In this document: positions 1-12,934 of the stretch, piece after piece | Layout of the letters: every line of letters begins with the position of its first letter | How positions within the stretch are numbered: position 1 is the first letter of the stretch | NCBI RefSeq assembly: GCF_003589595.1 | Contig: NW_020653855.1 | Coordinates: 1,601,438-1,665,437, forward strand | Length of the DNA: 64,000 bases | Reading direction: 5' to 3' | Source: Hyposmocoma kahamanoa | Lineage: Eukaryota > Arthropoda > Insecta > Lepidoptera > Cosmopterigidae | The notes under the pieces: generated by a model | Database searches by the model: none | The model's input: the letters and a program-made list of their open reading frames with translations, nothing else | Told to the model about the DNA's origin: nothing | Made by a program: the position numbers and the translations under genes

Positions 1-903
1 ACAGGTGAATAACGATGAATTAAGAGAGATAGTGGAAGCCGATCCTAGTCAAACTACCCAGGAATTAGCGGCATGGTTTAACGTTACCTTACCCACAATA
101 TTGACTCACTTGCGTCAAATCAATAAAATAAAAAAATACGAAAAATCGGTGCCTCATGATTTGACTGATCTGCAGAAAGAAACGCGTGTTGAAACTTGTG
201 TTGCCTTGTTGAACCGGTACAGAAATGAAGGAATATTGGAGCGAATTGTAACATGTGATGAAAAGTGGATTCTTTATGATAACCGGAAAAGAAAAATGCA
301 ATGGCTGACCCCAGGTCAAATGCCACAACAGTGTCCTAAAGCAAAACTTACCAATAAAAAGGTAATGGTAACTGTTTGGTGGTCTCAGCATGGTGTTATT
401 CACTATAGTTTTCTCCGATCTGGTCAAGCAATAACGGCAGATGTCTATTGTGCCGAACTCCGAACCATGTTGACAAAACTAGCAGTAAAACAGCCCCGAC
501 TCATGAATCGATCTTCACCATTATTGCTCCACGACAACGCGAGACCTCACACAGCACGAGAAACCATTTTGACCCTTCAGGAACTGCAGTTAGAAACCAT
601 TCGTCATCCTCCGTATTCACCAGACCTTGCTCCAACGGACTACCATTTTTTTCGTGATTTGGACAATTATCTACGTGACAAGAAGTTTTCTTCCCAGGAG
701 GCAGTACAAAATGCTTTCACACAGTTTGTGCAGTCTAGATCGTCGGAGTTCTATCGCAAAGGCATTAATAACCTTCCCATTAGATGGCAGCAATGTATAG
801 ATAATAATGGCAACTATTTTGATTAAATAAATTTGTTAAAAATTTAAAAAATAAACAATTTAGATTTTCAGTACAAATCGGCAATTTCATACTTTAACCC
901 CTA
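1..903 (+). mobile_element. mariner element, cecropia-type, cut by left window edge
   Basis: This is the 3' part of a mariner transposon. The transposase reading frame runs in from the left edge and is followed by about 75 bp of AT-rich 3' UTR. It ends in a terminal repeat of the cecropia type (motif AATTTCATACTTTAACCCC near 882-901). The left terminal repeat and the N-terminal DNA-binding part lie outside the window. Confidence 0.85.
5..826 (+). CDS. mariner transposase, C-terminal 273 residues
   Basis: Catalyses cut-and-paste transposition at TA dinucleotides. The visible protein carries the mariner D,D34D triad: Asp85 in TCDEKW, Asp177 in HDNARPH and Asp212 in APTDYHFF, with exactly 34 residues between the last two. 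The start at position 5 is a GTG codon inside the protein. The frame is already open from position 2, so the true N-terminus (about 70 residues of helix-turn-helix) lies to the left. The visible end of the HTH region is residues 1-45. No stop or frameshift interrupts the visible part, and the stop is a clean TAA. The sequence PHPPYSPDLxPTDYHFF-like block and the C-terminal NGNYFD resemble the cecropia/Hsmar1 subfamily. Whether the whole gene is intact cannot be judged from this window. Confidence 0.9.
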   Translation: MNNDELREIVEADPSQTTQELAAWFNVTLPTILTHLRQINKIKKYEKSVPHDLTDLQKETRVETCVALLNRYRNEGILERIVTCDEKWILYDNRKRKMQWLTPGQMPQQCPKAKLTNKKVMVTVWWSQHGVIHYSFLRSGQAITADVYCAELRTMLTKLAVKQPRLMNRSSPLLLHDNARPHTARETILTLQELQLETIRHPPYSPDLAPTDYHFFRDLDNYLRDKKFSSQEAVQNAFTQFVQSRSSEFYRKGINNLPIRWQQCIDNNGNYFD

Positions 904-919
904 TTATAAAGTTTTTGTT

Positions 920-1372
920 TCACTATAGTTTTAAACCTCGTGAATGGCAAATTTTGTATATCAAACGGAATCTTGTAATAGAAGCGTTTACATTACCCCT
1001 TAAATGAATTTGTGACTTTGTGAAGACGGCTATCAAGAACAGCTAGTTTATTTTTATTCCTCGTATTAATGTTATATCTGTCACAATTTTTCATAAATAA
1101 ATTACTATTCTTCTTAACATAAATTACATTTTCATAACTCCATGAATTTGGCGCGCGATAGCTCGTGTTTGTTTTGTTACAAGGGAAAGAGCGTCCGTGT
1201 AAGGCTAATAGCGCAGGATAGACCGCGTGAAACTGGCGCGTGTTGGGGTGCGCGACTGAAGAGCGCAATCGCGCGGTCTTTCCATTTTCCTTTGGTCTTC
1301 CTCTTGATTGCTGTATCACGCGCGATAGAGTGTCTGTGTAAAGCCCGTTATTCTCATCGCAATCTTTTTTAG
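920..1372. repeat. dispersed repeat debris rich in CGCG
   Basis: Positions 925-1075 share long near-identical stretches with 16575-16650 and 17205-17250. A motif like AGAGCGTCCGTGTAAGGC at 1187 recurs directly at 1326 (AGAGTGTCTGTGTAAAGCC). The block around 1305-1335 recurs inverted near 34325-34345 (CGCGCGTGATACAGCAAT). This looks like an old MITE. Open frames here (1142-1372 plus, 993-1319 minus) have no recognisable protein. Confidence 0.5.
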
Positions 1373-2160
1373 CTCCTCTATATTATATACCCATGAATAT
1401 GCCTTTATTTGATAGGTAACCAAGTGACAATGAAAATTGTCATATTGATTAAACTCTACTACGTATTCGCAAGGCAGGTTTCTCCCAGAAGAATGATAAG
1501 AAATTGTAGTGTTGGTAAGAAAATAAACGTTTAATTTTTAAAAAAGGTGACTGAAAGTCTTAAGTCCTGCGATCAGCAACGTTTTTGTGTTCTTACGGGA
1601 TATTTTTTCAGTAATTCACAGATTAAAGTATACAGTAGAAATAGTTATTTGTTATGCAAGGCTGTAAAATTGTTGTTTGACGGGGGTGCTTGTGTTGAAA
1701 CCAGAGCTAGCGAAGGATGCCGCGATTCCAGAGCGTAGTGAAATATTCAAGACACGAGACGCAAAACAACTTTGCTGGCGAGCGAAATACACAACTTTTC
1801 ACGTTATTATAGCGAGGTAAATGGTAGATGAAAGAGAAACAATTGATCTATAAAACATCAGTTTTTTTTTAAATTACAAGAAAAAAATTATCTTCGGATG
1901 CGTTCTGAATTTACACCTCGCTAATTTTTGTTCTCGTTTATACTTTTATTATGTGTTATTAAGGGATTATTGAAATTATTTTAGTTCTTCAACGAATTAA
2001 AATAAGTTAATAAACACAATTAGTTATCATTGTCAATTTAATGTCAACAAAGAATAAGAACGAAATATACCAACGGATTTATATTACATAAATAAATAAT
2101 GTACGACAAGTCGCTTATTTCAACGTGTCATTTTTTTTTTCAGAAGAAAAAGTTGGGTTA
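1373..2160. other. unannotated AT-rich stretch
   Basis: I see no coding exon, RNA gene or recognisable repeat here. It may hold 3' intron or untranslated sequence of the minus-strand gene, but nothing in the sequence shows that. Confidence 0.4.
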
Positions 2161-2162
2161 GG

Positions 2163-2266
2163 TCGAATTTTAAAAACCTTTTCCACGCTAGTGTGCAATA
2201 AACGCTTTCGCGCGCAGATTTCTAAGGAGAAAGAAAGCCTTTCCGAGCTAATGAAGCGAAAATATT
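2163..2266 (+). repeat. repeat family J, copy 1
   Basis: About 105 bp nearly identical to 36288-36396. The shared core reads CGCGCAGATTTCTAA followed by GAGAAAGAAAGCCTTTC. Function unknown. Confidence 0.6.
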
Positions 2267-2284
2267 ATTATTGCTTATGGTCAA

Positions 2285-2590
2285 TTATAACAAACTAGTG
2301 GAGTAATTTCACAAAAAATAATTGAATATCAATTCAATAAAAATTTAATTAATCCAGTGAATAGCGACATCTCTCGCCAGTCCTGGCTAGTAGCTGTAAA
2401 GGTACTAACTGGGTGATAAATCTGTCATAGATTTCTCATAGATGGCGCTACGACTAAAAAGTCGTTGAAAGACCAAGTACAAAGACACGACGCAAGCACA
2501 TAGAAGAATTCGTGAGGTCCGTTGGTTCGTTCCGTGGCTTAGTTGGTATAGCGTCTGGCACGGTATGCAAGAAGACGTCAATATAGTTCT
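2285..2590 (+). repeat. family A tRNA-core repeat, copy 1
   Basis: Starts with AACAAACTAGTGGAGTAATT and ends after the tRNA-like A-box region (GTGGCTTAGTTGGTATAGCG at about 2535). Compared with 37077-37385 the B-box half is missing, so this copy is truncated on its 3' side. Confidence 0.7.
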
Positions 2591-2619
2591 AAAATAATCT
2601 CCGTACAGAGTAGGTACCA

Positions 2620-2862
2620 AGAAAACCGACCTCAGAAGTTCGTGGAATTATATCTATTTGCCAAGTTTTATTGAAATCGGTTACCGGAAAGTGCGCGAAA
2701 CCGGATTCATCCCCTAGTTTGCCACCCTTACCGGTGGAATATTTTCTTCAAATCTAAATAGGACCAGGAAGTACATACCCTCTTTCCAACAAAAAAAGTA
2801 TTATCAAAATCGGTTCGCAAATGCCGTATGGAGTTATCGCGTAACATACATAAAAAAAACAA
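2620..2862 (+). repeat. LINE-like 3' untranslated tail
   Basis: Contains TTATCAAAATCGGTTCGCAA and ends in GCGTAACATACATAAAAAAAA, the style of 3' end found on insect non-LTR retroelements. No reverse transcriptase is attached. Confidence 0.45.
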
Positions 2863-2959
2863 TCAGTTTCGCTCGTAAGCCACTAGCGTACGGCCGTGTC
2901 TTATCACCAATACTTAATAAATCGCGTAGTAAATTCCAGTGCTTCTCAAGTTTGAAAAA

Positions 2960-3528
2960 ATGAAAAGTTTTCAATGCATCGTTTGTACTGAGAACTTGAT
3001 GGACGGAGCCAGGTGTACGGTTCATTATCACTGTGGCGGGATCACGGAATTTGGCTATTCAAGACTAGGCGAGAGGAGATCTTCGTGGCATTGCTCTAAG
3101 TGTAAACAGGCCGGAATACGCACTCCCTCCCCGAGTACCATACCAGCAAGTCGTCAACCTCCTTCTAATACTAACCAAACTACTACGCCTGGTAGGGACT
3201 CTCTCATACTGAAAGAAATAGCACGATTAGCTGAGAACCTTGCGCCTCTTGAAGCTCTATCGCATGAGCTCAAGTCTCTAAGAGAGGAGATAAGCAGTAT
3301 AAAGTCATCTGTGCTTGAGTTCACTAACACCATAAAGGAGTTGAACGCTAGGATCGGGGGGGTCGAGACACGATTGGCTAAAATAGAGCAGTCAGCGGAG
3401 CAAATCTCTGATATTAAGCGGCGGTTGGATGGGCTCGAGAATGACCTAGCTAGTAAGGAACAATGGTCTCGAATGAACAACGTAGAATTAAAAGGTGTAA
3501 CCCAAACGAGAAATGAAAACTTAGTCCA
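2960..3528 (+). pseudogene. non-LTR retrotransposon ORF1 fragment (PHD-like finger plus coiled coil)
   Basis: Likely the RNA/DNA-binding ORF1 of a Lepidoptera non-LTR element. The start chosen is the Met at 2960 (MKSFQC). Following it are Cys-Xaa2-Cys (CIVC), a further Cys/His cluster (ARCTVHYHC) and WHCSKC, forming a PHD-type zinc finger over about 45 residues. A Ser/Thr/Pro-rich linker follows, then a coiled coil of about 80 residues. Last comes the block EQWSRMNNVELKGV, shared with ORF1 proteins that carry an FP25K-like domain. Homology stops after NENL at about 3528. The open frame continues to 3685 in low-complexity sequence that does not look like the family, so the element is truncated and probably inactive. 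Family placement is from memory of domain layout. Confidence 0.65.
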
Positions 3529-3914
3529 ATTAATTACTATGTTGGTGTATTGTAAAATACAATGTACTTACACTACGCCAACTTTTTATCTTTTTGTCAT
3601 TTTCTGTTATTTTTGTACACACCCATATTTATTTACAACTATTATGCTCCCTGAATTTTGTGAAAAAAAAAGAAACAAAAATTAGTGAAAAAAAATGAAA
3701 AAAAAAAATAAAAAAAATTGGAGGTATCAATACCATAAAATTGGCGTCTTCCCCGACAAATCGCTTCAATCAGCTTAGCAGGCGAAAGTGGGGTGACGCT
3801 AGACGAAGCGGGAGGGGTCCACAGATATTTAGGACGAGTTGTGTACTGAACGTTTTTTTTAAAAAGTTTTTTATGAAATAAATCTGAAATTTATGTTTTA
3901 AAATAACATGGACG
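3529..3914. other. AT-rich stretch with poly(A/T) runs
   Basis: Nothing coding is seen. A-rich tracts at 3663-3720 may be the tail of an old retroelement insertion. Confidence 0.4.
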
Positions 3915-3947
3915 AAAAAAACTACCATTATTAAATGGTAGTTTTTT
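3915..3947. repeat. perfect hairpin next to a splice donor
   Basis: The arms AAACTACCATT and AATGGTAGTTT are exact inverted repeats around a 4-5 nt loop. The hairpin sits about 20 bp past the last detected exon of the minus-strand gene, just inside the following intron. Confidence 0.6.
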
Positions 3948-3964
3948 AAATTCATTTTACTTAC

Positions 3965-4050
3965 ACGTAGTTAAGACAACCTCATATTCCAGCGGTTTCG
4001 GTTGAGGGGGAGTCACTAAAAGATCCATGTTAAGTACGCCACCGCATATC
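3965..4050 (-). CDS. DNAI7: DNAI7-like exon 18 (last exon detected)
   Basis: 86 nt encoding ICGGVLNMDLLVTPPQPKPL then EYEVVLTT. Acceptor TTGTTTTTAG, donor GTAAGT. A continuing exon must exist; none is recognisable between 1 and 3964. Confidence 0.65.
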
Positions 4051-7000
4051 CTAAAAACAACATAAAAGCAAATATTTAGATATAACGAAAAAAAAAGAAA
4101 AATAGATGTGGTATATTTATTGATGTAGATTCTATTCTCATCATAAAATTATATCGCCCTGTTAATACAATGACGTATTAATTAACTCAAAAAGTGTATT
4201 TTTTAGGAATTGATGAAAAAGGAATAACTCGGTTCCTTTGAAAGATCATTAAAATTTATGTATGGGTTTAAGTTTATCACAATTTCTTACTTTTCAAATA
4301 TATTTAAATTAAATAAAAGGGAAAAATCATATCACATTTTTGAGTAAGGACTGTTTTGGCTAGAGCTAGCTCACGTAAGGTTTTTCTCATTTCGAGTAAA
4401 GTGATTTTTAGACTGTTTTTTATAATATTCTAAAACAGTTTTATTGACGTGTTGAGAATGAAATTTCACCTTCAGCAATGATATAATCTTGTATTTCACA
4501 AATTTTGAGTTACAACATTATTGTAATAGTAGTACGATATGTCAAAAAGTTGCTATTGTCAATTGCACAGACATATATCTGAATAGACACCGCAAGTACC
4601 GCAATGAAAATAATTGATTTTAAAATAAATTACGCATATTTTGATTACAAAACTAAATAACTGTGGAAGAAAACGTCCCTGTTCATTTATCTTCTCACAG
4701 TTGTGGTTATTTTGCAGTTTCTAATGGCGCAATTAGGCATTTTTCGCGTTTTCGATTGATGCTAAACTACGATAATGGCCGGGCGCGTTCTGAAGCATAG
4801 TAGCCGCAACTAAGGGTTTATAGCCTATATTGGGCATGCGAAGTAGTAGTTCTTGGCGATATGGGTCTGGTGTTCTATCGTACAATGGCTAATAACTAAC
4901 TTACCTATACTTTCGCATGTTGACTTCACCACCTCGGTGTCTGCACATACAACTTCTTAAATATTTCTGGAACGCTTTCTCTGCAATCAAAACATCGCAT
5001 ATTCGGTAAAAAACTCGGCCACGAAAATATCGCTACGTTTGAAGCGTTATTCGCTGAGAGCGTCAATTTTAAAGCGTCAAAATACACCCACTTTGGTAAT
5101 TCGATCTTCGGTGGTGGGAGGAATACTTCAGTGTTGAGTAAATGTACTGTACCAGTCTCATTATACTTTTCTCTGAGAGAAACCCGAGAACCTAAACGGT
5201 ACACAGAACGAATCGCTCGTTTTTGCAACACAAATATGGTTTATATAACTACCGCTTTACCTCTCATGAGAATTAGATTAAGACATAGGTATGATTAGGT
5301 GCTATTCGTAACCTAAAAATCCCGTGCAGTCATTAAGGACCTAAGAATACTGTCGAATTGATAATTTGTCGAAATGCAGTCTATATTCAACAGACAAACA
5401 AACAAAACAAACAAAATGCACTGCTCACCGTTGAGAACACCCAAGTGTGTTCTGGGGTCAGGCAAAGGCGGCGGTTCAGCCAGCTGTAATTGATCCAGTT
5501 CATCCTTTTCCTTGTCCCATTTTGCAAATCTAAAAAAAAACGTATCAAGCGTATATCTCAGGTGCTGGCATTATCAAAGGCGTCATCCATGTTTGTAGGA
5601 TTGTCTTGTACTGCTCTGGCCACACAGAGGCGGCCGCGGAAGCGTTCCGGCGCGAGAATGTTTGTAGTGTACGAGTTTATTTGAATACTGTCACACTGAA
5701 ACTCGTACATTACAAAGATTCCCGCGCCCGACATTGTGTGGCCTAAGCTTAAGGAGTTACCACATTTATCGACTTGGAATCGCATTAAACCTGTCAGAAA
5801 ATATCTTGTACTTGGTGAATTTAGTAGAGCTCCTTGTGGAAGAGTTCGTCCAGGGAAGTACTGCCACCTTACTTATTTCTGCCGCCAAGCAGTAATGTAA
5901 CATTACCGTGTTCCGGTTTTGAAGGGTGAGGGCGCTGGTGATATTACAGGCACATGGGACTTGTCAACTTATGTCTGAGTGTGACGGGCGCGGTGGTAGA
6001 TCTGGCGATTTAAAGCTCTGGGTGGCACATCAACTGTTATGGACAGGCGTGTAGCTTACCACCAGGCGCACGACTTGTTCGTCCCGTCACTTGAAATTAT
6101 AAAAAAAAGAATTACTTGTGACATTAAGATTTCTTTGCTTATGAAAATGTTGTAACTCTTAAAAATTTGTTTAATTTCTTGCGCCATTGTTATTTCTATT
6201 ACCTAATAATAGAACACTTAAAACACATACATAAGACATTCGCTAAAAACTTATATAATTTGAGATTCTTAGGGTGCTTCAGATGAAATAGCATAGTATA
6301 CTAACCTACTCAATTTACTGTGGAACGTCTGTGTGGAGTCAACCGTGACCATAGGACTTGTAAAGGGCCCGAAACGTTTGGTTTATTTGAAAAAACAAAT
6401 ATACGCGATTGAAATCCGGAAAAATAGTTTTACGACTACGTATTAAGACGTTTTTATAATGCACACTCATGTTATAGTTCTATGCGTTTATAAACTAATT
6501 GGATAATATTCCACAATAAAACAAGTTTGGTGTACTACATACACAATAATGTTAAAAACAATCATTCGAACTACTCCGCAACTCCGTCATTTCCATGTTC
6601 GCTGCGCCGACACCCCAAACGCGAAAGGCGAAATATAGTTTTTATCACATTTGCTCGTAAATAATATGATTGCATGGTTGCTAACTTGACTATGACGCAC
6701 CAAATAAAACCCTGGGGCTTTTTTTCCCCATTACAGCCATGGTCGGTATCGAGTTTTTTTTTCTATTTGTAGCACGACATACCTCCTTACATAGATCAGG
6801 TTCAAGCAAGGAGGTTACATAAGTTCAAAATTAAAACATTCGCTTAAAACGTTATCTAAACAGAAATTTTATTGCAATTCAGCCACATACTACTTATATA
6901 CTTATTATTAAAAATTTCTTGATTGATTTTAATTATTTTCTGTATTGAAGTGTAATAGGTGCAGTGCACGTGACCTTTTTGAAATTTCGCGCCCTTTCAC

Positions 7001-10000
7001 GGATTCCCATTATAGGAGCGAGCGAGGCTTGCCTATTTTATTTCGGATTTATTATTAAAAATTTTATAAAAAGAATACTTATTAATCTAAATCTGGCGCA
7101 TTGACTTGCAAATAAATGGACGACGGGTCTAATACAAAAACTACGAAAAAATGTCCCAAGTCAACCTATTTAAACGTAGTGACATGTAAAGGAATATGAA
7201 CAAGCTAAAACGTTGAATTGAAATTGTAATGTCATCGCAGTACTGTCTAATTTTGCTTGCTTCGCTGTCAGTCGAACAAACGAAGACTAAAGCGTGAATG
7301 ACTCTCTGTATACGATTTTAACGCCCTATAAGTTCGGACACTTTTTAGCGCGGACCCGACGTCCATATAATTGTAAGTCAATGATCCGGCGGCATAAAAA
7401 AACTTGAGTAAGTTTATCCGTGCACCGCAGAAAGATTTTCTTCATCTTTTCGGAAAGGGTCCGTAAGCTCTTTGAAATTTTGAGAGGGGTCCGTGACTAG
7501 AAAAACGTTAAGAAAACTCCATATGGATGTACCTACAGTAGAACAGTAAACATACGGATTAACTTTAATCATGTTCTCCAGCTCTCTAGTTCGTTCTCTG
7601 ATGCCTTTGTAAAAAGCGTTTCTAATCACGTCTTGTTCCTTCTTCAGTTTCTGCACGTCCTCAAGTTCTTTTACGTTGAAGATGAACAAATCTGAAAAAC
7701 ATTTTAACTAGACGTTAGATTGTATTTTTTAATGGTTTAGGTAGGACGACTCCGTGTTATATCTAGGGCATGCAAAGAACCGTTTGATTTTAAAAACCGA
7801 TTTTTAGGTTTTTTATTTCCGATTACCCGGTTATTCGGTTATCGGTGTTACCAGAGTTAGACTTGCAAATATGACAAACGAATATAATAATTACTTAATT
7901 TGACTGACTGGTTACGTTTTTATTTCTGTAAAAAAAAACTTGTTGATCAAAAAGATGTTATAAGTCTCTAAATTGATTTCTCGCTGAAACTAATTTTATA
8001 CAATTGAATAGAAACGAACAAGTCGTACGCCTGGTGGTAAGCGACACGCTTGTCCATAGCAGGTGCATGGCCACGCAGAGGTACCACTTACCCTTCAAAA
8101 TCGGATTTATTATTAATTAGCTGAAATCGTTTTCTAAAATGGACGGTTATTCGGTTTTTTCGGTTAACCTAATAACCTGGTTGCACCCTAGTTACAACAG
8201 CGCTCTGTCTTTGTCTCGCTGTTGAATTTACTTCTGTTAAAAATACTCAATTGTTACAAATCGTCGCCGTACTTTCTTAAACTCGTATCTTAACGCACAA
8301 AGTTTTTAAAATGCAAAAATGGATTGTATTTAAACAAATTTTGTAGGTTGTTTTTTTTATCATATTTCCTTCATATTCACACACTGGTTTTTACCTATTC
8401 TTAAAGTAACGGATCCAAATCAACCCCTTAGTTAGAATAAATAGAAAGTTTTGCCGTCTTCTGAATAATCATTCTTTATACGAAGATACGAATTTGAGAA
8501 AGTAAGGTATAAAAATTCGAGATTATTATTTTGGCTGAATGTATTACACATACCTTCATATCTGTTAGGCAAATCGTGCAACAATGGAAAGGACCTGGTC
8601 CTTTCGCTCAACAGATCGATTTCGGACCTGGAAGCCCTTACGCTGAGATTCGATCCTTCGATTGTCTTTGGAAGCGTTACTGACACTTGGATAGCTGGAA
8701 ATGCTAAATCCACGGGTTGCCTGATGAAGAAATTGGTCATATTTATTATGTCTGTAACTTTTTTGGACGATACTGCTATAACAAAATAAATGTCTTCTAC
8801 TTCCGCGCATATCCTACTACGTTCCTTGTCACAAACAGTTGAACATAATAAAAATGGAAGTAAATTAATTTGCTACTCCGCGAACCCAGTGAAGGTTAAT
8901 TCGTGTAAAATAGCTGTGCTTGTGTTGAATGTTTTTTTATGCAGTTAATTATCCCACCCTCCCTCCGTATAAAATTAATTAAATAAATAACACAAGCGCA
9001 ACTATAGTCACAAACCATCATCAAAAATATACCCGACACATGTTTCGCCTCTCTAAGAGGCATCCAAGAGGCAATACTACCCTAGACGAACCCCTAGACG
9101 AACTCTTTCACAAGGAGCTCTGGTGCTACTTAAACGTATGTACGGTCGCATAGCAATGTTTATAATAAAGACAATATGTCTGAAGTATCTTTTGCGTGTT
9201 GGATAAATTTACAAGGATCCGTTAAATAGACAAATCATTATGATAACATCGTATCTAAGTCATATAAACCCTTAGGATTCATCTTAAGAGCTACTAAAAA
9301 CTTTAAAAGACCCTCCACCTTTATGAACCTCTTCAACTGTCTAATAAGTTTACTTGAGTACGGCTGTGTTATATGGTCCCCTTATTATGAATTGCACTCC
9401 AACCTCATAGAATTAGTATAGAACAAGGCTCTTAAAATTGTCACATTCCGATCGGGACTGGGTCGCACTCTTGCAACTTACCAAGAGAGATTGGTCAAGT
9501 TTAAAATTTGTTCACTACGGACCCAACGTAAAATACAGGATATTGTTGTCTTGCATAAGCTCATACACGGTAGCCTTGTTTCTCCTAGTCTGCTATCACA
9601 CATTATTAACTTTAACATTAAACCTAATCTTCGTCGTCCTAAAACCTTTATGTTAAATGTTTATCGAAATAATACATCCTTTTATAACCCGTGACTAAAA
9701 TGTGCCGAACCTACAATGATTTACTCATATCAGAATCTGGAGGTTTCCGACATTGATGTTTTCGACAACAATCTTTGTCGAATTCGTAATAATCTCCTCA
9801 ACTATTTCGTCTCGTATTCTCATTAGTACTGCCAAATTAACATCTATGTTAGTCTTTAGTTGCATTACTTTTAAGTTGTAATCTTCTCTTCCCTCTTTTT
9901 TTTTGTAATCCTTATGCAAATATGTTTACAATTAGCATAATAACGCTGTATGTACAAGCATTAGGTACTATATTTATTAACAGACAATGCATATTGAGAA

Positions 10001-12895
10001 CCTTGACGTCATGATAAGAGTCTAAACAACCTCTAAAAGCTTTGGTTGATTCTGTATAACAGCCAAAGTGTTGAATCAATCACTTTCGAAAAAATATATA
10101 TTTAACGGCGGGTCATCAAAAGGGGCGTTTATCAAGCTCGATTGCTCATCAATTACGAGGAATTTCTTCCAAATAATAACGCAGGCGTGTACACCAATGT
10201 GGATTTATTGTGTTGCAAACTAAATCCCTTGAAAATATATTTAGATAGGCGTGATGTCTTTGGATGTCATTACTCCTCGGCAATCGGAAACAGAATGAAC
10301 TTAGAAAAAGGCGGCCGCTCGGTTAACCTTAGCGATCTGTGAACTTAAAAAAAGAAGCTAAACTGACTTCCGGCCAGAGACAAGCCAGTGTTGCCATTTT
10401 AATAAAATAAAAAGTATCGACAATCACGCCATCTTTACAATCGAGTAGAATCGAGTAAGAACTAAAATTAAAAGAAACAAAATGGAACTGTCACTTTGAC
10501 GTTTTAGGTTTTTAAAAAAAACAGCCTTCGTAAACGTAATGTTGGATGTTCTCCGACATATTGAAATTGAGGACATACACTGATTACTACAGGATGTCAA
10601 AATACGATTTCTAAAAATTTTCACGATAGAAAAAACACTAACTTATCTCGGAATTCTACAAGAAAATCGCTGTATTCAATGCGTACTTTACATATACCAA
10701 TGATTTTTTATATCAACTGAACTAAATAGAACACGTATACGACACACATTTTTCAAATGACATTAATTTCGTTTGTAAAAGAAATAAACTCTAAAATAAC
10801 GCCAGTGTCCCTGCCGGTCCACCGAAGCAAAATGAACCGTATAAGTACGGGAAAAATTTGATTTCGAGATCCACTCTTAAGGCTTAATATTCCCAAAAAT
10901 CTTACGGTTCTGGCTCCTGATCAGGAGGCTTCTTCTTTCTGGTGGGCAGTTTGATGGCGACCCAAATATTCAGCTTCAAAGCTTGAAAGGTGCGGTTGTA
11001 GTGGGCGATTTTAACGCTGTCAAATTGTAAGTTTTTTTGGAGATCACGTAACACGAAGTATGATGCAAATTCTATTGCTGTGGCCAGTTGTTCGCGGAGC
11101 TGAAGACGGATCTGAAATATTTGAGATAAGTTCGCGTCGCTGATTCATGGGAATAATTTATTGCAGGGAATGCGGTTTTAAGTCTTCTAGATATAGGTGG
11201 GTAGCCAATCGCGAGAGCTCTAATCTCGTTGTGGAATCGGTTAAACTATACAGCGTTAAACATGAATGGTATACCGCGAGTAGCCGAAAAGATCTTTATT
11301 TGGCTCATTAGCTGTAATATAGTCCTTTGCATTGCATTATCAAAGCAAAACTTCAGACAGCATGTTACTTTATAGAGCATTATAGATAATGGATGTTTAT
11401 AAAGAGAGAGAGAGAGAGAGAGAGAGATTACAATTGTTAAAGCGACATCTCTAATCAGCTGCTGGCAACTGTCACGGTACCTGGCCGAAATGCTTTCATA
11501 GACTTCTCACAGATGGCCCTACGGCAAAAAGTCTTAGTTTGCATGGCGGCTCGCACGGCAGCATGGATAGGTATCACGATAATTGTCAAAGAAAATAAAT
11601 GTTTACATAAATTCGACACTGCCAAGGCAGTGTTTACCTCATTGTAATTAGCAACTTGCTGTTCTGTGTACTGTCTTGCGTTGGCTACAAACACTTCCAG
11701 CATTTCAATCATCTGAAAATAAAATATTCGTAGTATTTATTGAAATAAATTCGGAAAAATTGCGTTAGACTTTTTTATGTAAAGAAGGAGACAAACAAGC
11801 AGACGAGACACATGATGGGAGATGATCGTTGTCACCCATGGACATTTGCAACATTAGAAGAGCTGCCTATGCGTTGCCAGCCTTTGAGTCATGTCATAGC
11901 GCAAAGGATATAGGAGGAAGAATCTTCAGAAGGAAGACATTCCACGTCATTGTAGCAGTAGAGCTCCTTGTGAAAGAGTTCGTCCAGGGAAGTACTGCCA
12001 CCTTACCTATTTCTGCCGCCAAGCAGTAATGTCAGCATTACTGTGTTCCGGTTTAGAAGGCACAAGGGACTTGTCAACTTATGTCTCAAGGTGATGGGCG
12101 CAGTGGCAGTGACCCTCAGATCTTTGCGATTTAAAGCTCTGAGTTACATTGCAACTATTATGGATAGGTGTAAGATATGTAGTGCCAGGACCAGTCGCTG
12201 GTCCGCGAGTCTCGTCGTCTAGGGATATACTTAAGGAAATATACGTGAGTTTGGTTCAATCTGTATTGATTTATTGTATTCCTGTATGGGGTGGAGCTGC
12301 TAAAACTCGTTTTCTCGAGTTGGAACGTGCGCAACGCAATTTGCTTAAAATAATGTATTTTAAAAAAAGACGATTTGCCACTAGCAGTTTGTATCAACTA
12401 TCAAATTTAGCCACTGTAAGGAAACTCTACATCACTCAAACTGTACTCAGACAACATAGGTCTCTAAAATATGATCTAAATATTTCGAAGAGGAGAAGGA
12501 AAGACATTGTGGCACAATACCTAAAGTAAATACAACATTTGCAAACAGACAATTCAGCAAACGATCGGCCCATTTGTACAATTTAATTAATAAGGAATTA
12601 GAAATATACGCCAAAAGTTATAGAGACTGCAAAAAAATTACATCAAAATGGCTACAGTCGAAATCGTATGAGGAAACCGAAGATCTATTAGAACAGTTGC
12701 TTTAAAAACACTACTTTCCTAATCTATGGCAACAGGTTAACACACATACACACAGACACACCCCCCCCACACACATACATACATACATACACACACTCAC
12801 CCTCACTCACTTACTCACTCACAAATACATACATACACACACTCACTCGCACATACATACATACATACACACACTCATACTCACACTCACACACA

Positions 12896-12934
<39 letters not shown>

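Noticed and set aside
993..1372. Open frames on both strands in CGCG-rich sequence
   Set aside because: Region is repeated debris shared with 16.6-17.2 kb and 34.3 kb; no protein family seen.
4926..5231. 101-codon minus-strand open frame as a single protein
   Set aside because: It is a chimera: the N-terminal part is Jockey reverse transcriptase, the middle is intron, and the C-terminal part overlaps host exon 17 in another frame.
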